A stretch of DNA of 64,000 bases from Lacticaseibacillus porcinae. GTDB taxonomy: Bacteria; Bacillota; Bacilli; Lactobacillales; Lactobacillaceae. Below the pieces are notes generated by a model. That model worked only from the letters and a program-made list of their open reading frames with translations, did not search any database and was not told where the DNA came from. Below, piece after piece: positions 33,168 to 41,600 of the stretch. Position numbers and translations under genes: made by a program. Location of the stretch: NCBI RefSeq assembly GCF_003946305.1, contig NZ_RHNS01000009.1, positions 51,362 through 115,361 on the forward strand, read 5' to 3'. The first letter of the stretch is position 1, and the number at the start of each line of letters is the position of its first letter.

Positions 33168-34988
33168 TTAGTTTTTCTTTTCCAGTTGTTGGCGGATGCC
33201 GGCAACTGCAGTTTTATCCCCAGAGAAGATAATATGATCGCCTAAGTGGATCTGGGTATCGCCATGTGGGGCGATGAACACTTTGTCGCGGTAGATTTGA
33301 GAAATCGTGATCTCATTGACAAACGGCAACGATTTAACTTCCATGCCAGTGAACTTGCGGTTGTTAACCGTGATTTCAAAGATCCCAGCTTGGGTATCGT
33401 CTAAGATCTTCAACGTTGATGGCGTTTCGATCAAAGAGCGTAATAAGGAAATCGAAGCATCGATCGTGTTGTAAACTTCCACCCCTTGTTCCCGCAATTC
33501 GTCGTAGCGCGTCGAGGCCACATTTTTCGATTCGAACCGCGCGATGATGCGAGGAACTTTCTCCGCCAAAGCCCATTGTGCCAGTTCAAAGTTTTTATCA
33601 TGATCGAAGTACGCCAGCATCACCATATCGGCGTCAAACGCCCCAGCTTCATGCAGAGCTGCTTGCGAAAAGCTTGGCATCAGCTTGACGTTGACTTCAG
33701 AGTTATAAGTCGAGTACTTCGCCGGATCATCGGTAAACATCGTGATGTCGTACAAGCCTTTGGACAACTGTTGGGCGATCGGCACCGTCAACAAGTTCGT
33801 CCCAATGAAGTGGACGACTGTTTTCTTGAAGTCTTCTGGTTCTTCTTGATAGAAGCGGTTGAACAAAATCGGCGAGAAAATACAGGTAATGATCGCCGCT
33901 AACGTGAAAGCCCCAGACTGGGTCGCAGTTAAAATCCCTAAGTTTCGCCCAATGGTCAATGCCGGCACCACCAAGGTAATCGTGGTGGACACTAAGAATG
34001 TCCCAGCCACCGCATTGCGCGGCTTGAACCGTAGCCGCAAAACCACGGCCAGTAGCGCTTTAGCAAAGAAGAAGCCGATCAATAAAATCGGGATCAACGC
34101 CAAGGCTTTAGGGTCGGAAAGTAAGCTCCGCAAGTTGATCTTCACGCCAGTCATAATGAAGAAAATCGGAATGAAGAAGCCGTAACCTAAGCTGGTCAGC
34201 TTATCTTGGGTTTCTTCTCGTGGCCGCAACAACTTCATCACGATCCCAGCTAAGAACGCACCAAGAATGTTTTCCGCGCCGACAGATTCTGCGATGGTCA
34301 CCAAGGTAATGATCAAGAAAAAGGCGAGGCGAATGTCCAGTTGCGTCGTGGCTTTGTCGATGCGGGCAAAGAATTGATAAGGTTTACGGAATCGCATCAA
34401 CAAGAAGATCGCTGCCACAAAAATCGCGAGCAGCCACCAAACGGACTTCGACGACTTACCGTTAAGGGAGGCATATACGGTCAAGCTGATCAACGGGATC
34501 ACTTCGCCAAGGGCGGCGATCAATAAAATCGTTTGCCCAAACGGTTTAGACAGCAACTCTTTTTCTTTCAGCGCCGCGATCACCACACCGAGGGCGACTG
34601 TCGAATAAACGATAGTCACAAACACAGCATGTGGCAAAAAGCCAGTAACTTGCAAAATCGTGGCAAACACTGCCGCTAGTGCTACGACACTGGCATAAGA
34701 GATCATTGCTAAAGCCGCCGGACCGATTTGTGTGGCTTGTTTTTGCGGTTTAAATAAAGAAAAGTCGATTTCCATCCCTGACAAAAACATCAACACAATG
34801 ACCCCAAGGCTAGCAAGTTCATTCAACACACTACCAGTGCGGACGATGCCTAACACACTTTGTCCCAGCACAATGCCAGTGACGATTTCTGCAACCGCAG
34901 TTGGCGTCGAGGTGATATTAAATTTCGCCATCACCAGCGGGATCGCAAGGGCAGCGAATAAGACGATCAATAATGATAGAGAATCCAT
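33168..34988 (-). CDS. CPA2-family cation:proton antiporter with RCK domain
   Basis: A 606-residue protein: about 12-13 transmembrane helices (residues 1-380) of the KefB/NapA type, with GIVLGQSVLGIV early and SVGAENILGAFLAGIVMKLL in the core, then a cytoplasmic TrkA-N/RCK-N-like domain (VVHFIGTNLLTVPIAQQLSKG, without a clean GxGxxG) and a TrkA-C domain near the end (FEITVNNRKFTGMEVKSLPF). It probably exports K+ or Na+ in exchange for protons. The loss of the NAD-binding glycine motif suggests altered gating. It diverges from element A copy 3. Confidence 0.87.
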   Translation of the reverse strand: MDSLSLLIVLFAALAIPLVMAKFNITSTPTAVAEIVTGIVLGQSVLGIVRTGSVLNELASLGVIVLMFLSGMEIDFSLFKPQKQATQIGPAALAMISYASVVALAAVFATILQVTGFLPHAVFVTIVYSTVALGVVIAALKEKELLSKPFGQTILLIAALGEVIPLISLTVYASLNGKSSKSVWWLLAIFVAAIFLLMRFRKPYQFFARIDKATTQLDIRLAFFLIITLVTIAESVGAENILGAFLAGIVMKLLRPREETQDKLTSLGYGFFIPIFFIMTGVKINLRSLLSDPKALALIPILLIGFFFAKALLAVVLRLRFKPRNAVAGTFLVSTTITLVVPALTIGRNLGILTATQSGAFTLAAIITCIFSPILFNRFYQEEPEDFKKTVVHFIGTNLLTVPIAQQLSKGLYDITMFTDDPAKYSTYNSEVNVKLMPSFSQAALHEAGAFDADMVMLAYFDHDKNFELAQWALAEKVPRIIARFESKNVASTRYDELREQGVEVYNTIDASISLLRSLIETPSTLKILDDTQAGIFEITVNNRKFTGMEVKSLPFVNEITISQIYRDKVFIAPHGDTQIHLGDHIIFSGDKTAVAGIRQQLEKKN

Positions 34989-35061
34989 TGTGACCTCCCA
35001 AGTTTTTTGTCTAGTATACGCCTATCTCAATTATTACGCATTTCGATTTTCATATAAAGAT

Positions 35062-35238
35062 GGTTTGGACGTGACCCTCCAGCTGGTCAGCTCTGCGTCG
35101 TGAGGGTCCTCGGTCGAACTAACTTGGACGCCTCGCAAGCTCGTCGCCAAGTGGATTTCGACCTGCGGATTCTCGTAAGCGGTAAACCGCTAACGAGAAT
35201 CTCACCACGCCTACCAGCTTCCGCATCACGTCCAAACC
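35062..35238 (+). repeat. Palindromic element A, copy 3
   Basis: Arms GGTTTGGACGTGA / TCACGTCCAAACC (35062-35074, 35226-35238) are perfectly paired and unrelated in sequence to those of copies 1 and 2. Inside are GTGAGGGTCCTCGG, AAGTGGATTTCGACCTGCGG and GATTCTCGT-AAGCGG-TAAA-CCGCTA-ACGAGAATC. The 560 bases from 34989 to 35550 hold this element, element B copy 3 and the helD promoter, and no gene. Confidence 0.9.
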
Positions 35239-35302
35239 ACCTGTGCGATATCGGCCATAAGCGACACGTGGATCGATCGATTCGTCAGCGCGTCGTGTAT
35301 CG

Positions 35303-35465
35303 AAAAAGTTAAGGGTGGAAAGGAATAGGCGACGCGGAGGAGAACTGGACAATTGACGTGATCATAAGAACATCGGCGTACTTTGCCGATTTCTGCAGCC
35401 GGCCGCACGCCAACTTGTCCAATTCTCCGTAGTGTCGCCTATTCCTTGGAACCCTCAACTTTTTT
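35303..35465 (+). repeat. Palindromic element B, copy 3 (shortened)
   Basis: A very long helix forms from AAAAAGTT-a-AGGGT-gga-AAGGAATAGGCGAC (35303-35333) and GTCGCCTATTCCTT-gga-ACCCT-c-AACTTTTT (35434-35464), with a symmetric GGA/GGA internal loop. The inner part keeps GAGAACTGGACAATTG, the AACATCGGC hairpin and GCCGGCCGCAC but lacks two hairpins found in the other copies. The T-run at its end makes it terminator-like. Confidence 0.88.
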
Positions 35466-35499
35466 GCACCTAACCGTCGTGACAGCTGGGTCGTGGCAT

Positions 35500-35528
35500 T
35501 TGTACCTGAAGGAGAAAAGTGCTACTAT
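35500..35528 (+). promoter_or_regulatory. Promoter of the helD-like gene
   Basis: TTGTAC (35500-35505) and TACTAT (35523-35528) with a 17-base spacer; an overlapping TATATT is also present. Confidence 0.6.
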
Positions 35529-35564
35529 ATTATAACGATTATTCAGCAAAGCGAGGGAATGCGC

Positions 35565-37856
35565 GTGGCAGATCAAAACCAACAATTTGAACAAGCTCAT
35601 CTTAATGCCATCATGGGAGAACTCGGTAAAGCCGAGGATCGCCTGAGTGAAGAAATCGGCCGCACCAAAGCCGAAGAGCAACAACTCAACAAGCATTTTT
35701 TCAGTGACTTCTCACTGAACTTCAGTGGGGATGCCGAAGCCAGCGAAACCGCGGCTTCCATTCAGCAACAACAACAAATGCTTGATGAACGACAAAATGC
35801 TTGGCAACAATCTGACACCCAACTCAAAACCGTCAAGCGTCTACAAGTGAATCCATATTTTGCGCGGATCGACTTTCAAGAAGGCCAAGCAGATCCAGAA
35901 ACCATCTATATCGGCTTAGGCTCATTCACCAACGCCAAAGGGAAGTTTCTGATTTACGACTGGCGTGCGCCGATCAGCTCGATTTATTATGATGGCGGCT
36001 TAGGTAAGGTCACTTATCAAACGCCAGACGGCCCACAAACTGTTGACGTGTCGTTGAAGCGGCAATTTGTGATCGCAGACGGCAAGATCCAGACGATGTT
36101 TGATACCACCGAAACCATCGGTGATCAAATGTTGTTGGAAGTGTTAGGCGAAAAGTCTGACACCCAAATGAAGTCCATCGTCACCACCATTCAACGGGAA
36201 CAAAACCAAATCATTCGCGACACTTCTGCCGAATTATTATTCGTCCAAGGTGCTGCCGGCTCAGGGAAAACGAGTGCCGTCTTGCAGCGCGTGGCGTATT
36301 TGCTGTATCGCTACCGCGGGAAGTTAAACGCCAGCCAAGTGATCATGTTCAGTCCTAACCAACTGTTTTCTGATTACATCGGCAATGTTTTACCAGAACT
36401 TGGCGAACAAAACATGGTGCAGTTCACCTTTTATCAATATGTCTCTCGCCGAGTGCCAAACATCGACGTGCAGAACTTGTTCTCCCAGTTTGAAGTGGTG
36501 CAAACCCCAACTCAGAAGAAAGTCTCTGCGTTGAAAAACAGCCTCGCGTTCTTTGATGCCACCAAGCGTTATGCCACCAGCTTAGAGTCTGCTGGCATGC
36601 GCTTCCGCGACATCAAATTCCATGATGACGTGTTCTTCTCCAAAGCCCGCATCAAAGAAATTTTCTACTCATACAACGAAAATTATCACCTCGGCAACCG
36701 CTTGAACGCCACCAAAGAAAAGCTCATCAACATGCTCAACCATAAAGTGGAAAGCACGATGAAAGCCAAGTGGGTCCAAGAAGCCGTCGAAGACTTATCT
36801 GCCGAACGCATTCGCGAATTGCAAGCTAACGGTCCAGACGAATTCAAGAATTCCGATGACGAATACCGCTTCTTTGCTCGCAAAATCGTCATGGATGCCT
36901 TCAAGTCGATTCAACAAGCCATCGTTCGCAACCATTTCTTGAATGTCCGCGGTCAATACTTGCACTTCTTGAAAAATGCTGGCAACTTCATCAACTTACA
37001 AGAATTTGGTTTGACAGAAGAACAGTGGCAAGCAGACGTTGAAGACTTCTTAGTTGGCTTCAAGAATCGTCAACTGAACATGGTCGATGCCACGCCTTAC
37101 TTATTCTTGTACGACTTGATCACCGGTCGCCACGGCGAACGTAACATGCGCTATGTCTTCATCGATGAAATTCAAGACTACACGCCATATCAACTCGCCT
37201 ACTTGCGCGCCAGCTTCCCGAAAGCTCGCTTCACCCTGCTAGGGGACTTAAATCAAGCGATTTTCACCAAGTCCGCGTCTCACACCTTGATCCAAGATGT
37301 GTCGAAGTTGTTTGATCCAGACAAAACGCGTGTGATCCAGTTGACGCAGTCGTATCGCTCGACCAAACAAGTCACTGACTTCACCAAAGCGATTTTGAAG
37401 TCTGGGCAAGCCATCAACGCCTTCAACCGTCAAGGCCCGCTGCCAACGATCGCCTTGCGCGATACTGAAGCAGAGCTAGTCGATGCCGTTGCCGCGCAAC
37501 TCAAAGTCAATGACGCAGCCAAGCAAACCACCGCTGTCATCGCCAAAACCTTAGAAGAAGCGGAACATATTCATCAACTGATGCAACAAGCAGGCTTAGC
37601 GTCGACCTTGATCCGCAGTGAAAACCAACGTTTAGCTGCAGGGGTCATCGTGGTGCCATCATACTTAGCCAAAGGGTTGGAATTTGATGCGGTCATCTTG
37701 TGGCAAGCAAACAAGCATTTCTTCCATGAAGAAGATGAACGCGAATTGTTGTACACCATCGCCAGCCGCGCAATGCACCGCTTGACGATTCTAGCAAGTC
37801 CAGACTTGTCGCCACTTCTTGATCAAGTGCCAGCTGACTTGTACCAGAAAGCGTAG
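35565..37856 (+). CDS. helD: HelD-like superfamily 1 helicase/RNA polymerase recycling factor
   Basis: A 763-residue SF1 helicase. An N-terminal coiled-coil arm (residues 1-90, MGELGKAEDRLSEEIGRTKAEEQQL) is the part that enters RNA polymerase in HelD proteins. Walker A is GAAGSGKTSAVLQR; Walker B and later motifs are YVFIDEIQDYTPYQL, LLGDLNQAIF and QLTQSYRST. The GTG start at 35565 follows GAGG at 8 bases. HelD strips stalled or inactive RNA polymerase from nucleic acids and contributes to rifampicin tolerance in some species. It is probably co-transcribed with the thioesterase gene. Confidence 0.88.
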   Translation: MADQNQQFEQAHLNAIMGELGKAEDRLSEEIGRTKAEEQQLNKHFFSDFSLNFSGDAEASETAASIQQQQQMLDERQNAWQQSDTQLKTVKRLQVNPYFARIDFQEGQADPETIYIGLGSFTNAKGKFLIYDWRAPISSIYYDGGLGKVTYQTPDGPQTVDVSLKRQFVIADGKIQTMFDTTETIGDQMLLEVLGEKSDTQMKSIVTTIQREQNQIIRDTSAELLFVQGAAGSGKTSAVLQRVAYLLYRYRGKLNASQVIMFSPNQLFSDYIGNVLPELGEQNMVQFTFYQYVSRRVPNIDVQNLFSQFEVVQTPTQKKVSALKNSLAFFDATKRYATSLESAGMRFRDIKFHDDVFFSKARIKEIFYSYNENYHLGNRLNATKEKLINMLNHKVESTMKAKWVQEAVEDLSAERIRELQANGPDEFKNSDDEYRFFARKIVMDAFKSIQQAIVRNHFLNVRGQYLHFLKNAGNFINLQEFGLTEEQWQADVEDFLVGFKNRQLNMVDATPYLFLYDLITGRHGERNMRYVFIDEIQDYTPYQLAYLRASFPKARFTLLGDLNQAIFTKSASHTLIQDVSKLFDPDKTRVIQLTQSYRSTKQVTDFTKAILKSGQAINAFNRQGPLPTIALRDTEAELVDAVAAQLKVNDAAKQTTAVIAKTLEEAEHIHQLMQQAGLASTLIRSENQRLAAGVIVVPSYLAKGLEFDAVILWQANKHFFHEEDERELLYTIASRAMHRLTILASPDLSPLLDQVPADLYQKA

Positions 37857-37860
37857 TCGG

Positions 37861-38340
37861 ATGAAAATGTCTGAAACTGTTGCCATTACCACGCATCGCG
37901 TTTTTCAAGGTCAGATGAATGAACATGACTCATTGTTCGGCGGTCAAACCTTGTCTTGGCTTGATGAAAATGCCTCGATTTCCGCGCACCGCTTTTCCAA
38001 GCGGCCGCTAGTCACCGGTTCCGTTGATTCCATGGTTTATGTCAATCCTGTTGAAATCGGCCATGCGTTAATGTATGCGTCAGTGATCACCGGGGTCGGG
38101 AAGAAGTCACTGGAAGTCTTCACCAAAATGATCGGTGAAGATTTAGACACAGGCCGGCGGTATTTGGCAGCATATGCCTTTACCACTTTTGTGTCGATGA
38201 ACGCTGAGCCGCTTCCAAGTTTAGAAGCCGACGTTGATGAAGGCAAAAAACTTGCCGAAGGGTATCAAACCCGCCGTGCAGAAAATAAACGCCGCTTGAA
38301 ATCGATGCCTGATGTGTCGTTAGATGTGGTGCCATATTAA
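37861..38340 (+). CDS. Acyl-CoA thioesterase (hotdog fold)
   Basis: A protein of about 159 residues with the YciA/BACH hotdog pattern: VFQGQMNEHDSLFGGQTLSWLDENASISAHRF contains the conserved HxxLFGG and the central Asp, and VDSMVYVNPVEIGHALMYASV forms the following strands. It hydrolyses acyl-CoA esters in the cytoplasm. It begins four bases after the helD stop without a strong ribosome binding site, suggesting coupled translation; ATG 37867 is an alternative start. Confidence 0.85.
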   Translation: MKMSETVAITTHRVFQGQMNEHDSLFGGQTLSWLDENASISAHRFSKRPLVTGSVDSMVYVNPVEIGHALMYASVITGVGKKSLEVFTKMIGEDLDTGRRYLAAYAFTTFVSMNAEPLPSLEADVDEGKKLAEGYQTRRAENKRRLKSMPDVSLDVVPY

Positions 38341-38343
38341 TTC

Positions 38344-38376
38344 AAAAGCTTCGAGCCCAATGCTCGAAGCTTTTTT
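38344..38376 (+). terminator. Terminator of the helD/thioesterase operon
   Basis: AAAGCTTCGAGC and GCTCGAAGCTTT form a perfect 12-bp stem followed by TTTTG. Confidence 0.95.
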
Positions 38377-38410
38377 GTTTTGTCGTCATCGTGCTTAACG
38401 TGTTGGTAAC

Positions 38411-38419
38411 TGTTATATT
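38411..38419 (+). promoter_or_regulatory. Extended -10 box upstream of the large adhesin gene
   Basis: TGTTATATT is an extended -10 box about 180 bases before the start codon; the leader in between (to 38601) is AT-rich with no gene. Confidence 0.4.
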
Positions 38420-38601
38420 AAGCACGGTTTGTGTGAGCTTAAATAACAATTGCTTATTTTCTCACAAGTATCAAATGACGCAAATGAGAATCTTTCCTGT
38501 TCACCATTTTATAAATAACTTTTTTAATAATCCTGCGTCAAATCCAATTGAGGTAAGTGTTAGGTTAAAGTTAATCAATTATAAGAATGGGGAGTGAGCT
38601 T

Positions 38602-41600
38602 ATGCCAACTAAAGCGCGAGCAAAAATGCTAAAGGATACTTATGAAGAGAAAACCCGCTTCAAATTGTATAAAAAAGGTCACACTTGGGCAATTGCTGGG
38701 TTGACGTTGTTATTTTCTGGCGTACTGGCAACACAACAAGTGCAAGTCACCCATGCGGCGACTACTGATGCCGATGTGAACACCTCAACAAACGGCATCG
38801 ATACCACCAAATCTAGCACCGTGACTTTAACGCCATCAACTGTCGCGACGATTGGTGATCAAGCGTTAACTGTTGGTGGTGATTACGCCATGCCTTCAGT
38901 GACCATGGCGCAAGGCGAAGTCGCACCTGACTGGACGATGAGTGATTTTGATTTTACCAAAGTGGATACCACTCAAGCAGGAACTTATACCGTCTCTTTA
39001 AGTGCCTCTGGTTTAGCGAAGTTGCAAGCCGCTAACCCCACTCAAACGATCACTGCAAGCAATGCCGTTGCCGGTACTGTGACGGTCAAAGCTGCCGCTG
39101 CTGCAACAGCTTTGACGACACCAGCAACTACTGCTACCGCTGAAACCACCTCAGCGCCTGCGGCTACCGCAAAAACCACTGCGACGCCTCAAGTGAAGAC
39201 CCAAGTGGATGCACAAGAAGCGATTTCTGCGACAGTCGGTAATGCGACGAAAGCTTATGATGGTAAAACAGATAACCCAGCCACAGTCACAGTAACCCTC
39301 GGTGATGGGGCGACTGCGCCTTCAGATTGGTATTACACCGGCACCGCCAACACTTATCAAGTCAACACCGCTAATGGCGACGTGACGATGAGCGCTGACG
39401 GTACCATCGGCACTAGCGCGATCACTTTATCTGCTCAAGGCATCGCTGCGTTGAAAGCAGCAAACCCTAAGGCGTCGGTTAGTGCCTCCAATGTCACTGC
39501 AGGGACGTTGACCATCACCCAAAAGTCAGTCGCTGCAGGTAGCATTACCATTGCTGATCAATCTAAAAAGCATGATGGCAATGCGACCACTGATCCCACT
39601 ACTTACAACGTAACTTTGCCAGATGGCATCACCGCACCAAGTACATGGGCTCAAAACGCTGATGGCACTTATGCATTGACTACTACAGCAGGGGACATTA
39701 GTGTCGCAGATGATGCCAGTCAAAATATCGGGACTTATGCGGTTAACTTGTCTGCGCAAGCATTAGCAGCTTTACAAGCGGCTAATCCAACGCTAGCGAT
39801 CACTGCAAGCTCCATTGCGCCAGCAACTTATACGATCGAAAATACCGGCACGATTTCCGTTGGTTCAACAACCATTAGCCAGGATAAAACTGCTTTGCCG
39901 GATACTCTCACTGTTGCCGTGTCAAATGGGTTAAACGTACCAAGTGATTGGCAATGGAGTTATCAAGGCCCGAACGAGATGGAGTATGCTTTGCCTATTA
40001 ACACCGACAATTTTGACTTAGATCAGGTGAAATTGGGAACTATCGGCAGTTATGAAATTTCGTTGTCCGATGCTGTTAAAGCTGAATTGCAAGCCCTTAA
40101 TCCTGATGTTAAATTGACCGATGATCTTTACAGCAACGGTCAAGTCATCATCACTCAACAGGCAACTAGCGCCAACAAATATACGCCAAGTTGGTTGATT
40201 GCCCAGGTGAAAGGGATGTACTTTGATTGGAATAACGATCCTTCCGATATTTCAGGCACGATGGTGGTTGGGGAACCTTACCAATATCAAGTCAGCTTAT
40301 ATAGCAATGGCGGTGATCATTCCGATCCGATTTATGATGGCCTAACGGAATATGTGATTTTGCCAAGTGGTTTTGAAGTGGCTGAAGCGGCAGGCAGTAG
40401 CACGCTTTCGACTGATCCGGCGCAAACAATTCAAGATATTATTAACGAAGCGCTTGAACCAGCGAAAGTCCAAGGCTTTAAGAATGTCACGGTGACGCAA
40501 TTGGCCGATTACCAAGGTCGTCAAACGTTTAAAATCGTCTTGCATACCGATGGCACCAACAAAGGTCTCGATTTTTCACAAGCGACCGCAGACCTCCTCA
40601 TTAGCATTGTCAAAGATGAAAATGGAGAAGACGTAGAAGAAGTTCAAGGTCCCAATACTCGTGGTGTTTTTGAAATTCCGATTGTAGTGAATGCGAGTGT
40701 CGCTGGCACCACGGTGTCGATGGATGGTGGCCCTGGCGATAGTGATACGAATGTCGTTTATATTACTGATGATCCTGCAGTTACCGACAATAATTACAGT
40801 TTGGGATTATATGGATATGGTAATGTGACCTCTGTGGCGTCATTCCTAGGCGTATCAAATGCTAATGGGTTGCAGGATGGTGCCTTGGGTGGCCCGTATA
40901 ATGTCGAAGTGGTTCAAGCCAACGTTGAGCAAAAGTTCAATTTAGTCGATAGCACCGGCAACACCATCCAGACGACTGCTAACCCAACAGTCATTGGCGC
41001 TCCAGGATCGACTTATTCGCCAAGTGAAGTGCTACCTAATACAATCACAGATGAAAATGGTGTAACTTATTATTTGGCTACCGATCAACTTGCCGATAAA
41101 GCGACGTTGAATCCTGGTGTCGGCGAAGAAATTAATCGCGATACCATGATTGTTGAAGCCGCTCCAGTCGATGTTCTTTACCGCACTGTATTGGCGAACG
41201 GTAGTGTCACAGTTGACACTAATACAAAAGGCTATGACGGCATCAGTTCAAATCCTACCCAATATAAAGTCACCTTAGCCGCTGGTTTGACTGCACCATC
41301 AGAGTGGGTTAAGTCAGATACTGAAAATGAATACTTGGTACCAGCCGATGAGATGGATTTAGATGGCGTTACCGCCCAAACTGCAGGTAGCTACACCATC
41401 ACGTTAAACGATGCTGGATTAGCAAAGTTAGCAGCTGCCAACCCTAACGTTTTCCTTAGTCGTGATGCTGTGACACCAGGGACGTTAAATATCGTTGCTA
41501 CAGTGACTGTTAATTATGTTTATCCCGCAGGTACTGACACCGCCAGTTTGAGTGCATCCCAAAGCAAAGATATCACTGCTACCGATGAAGCCTTTACTAT

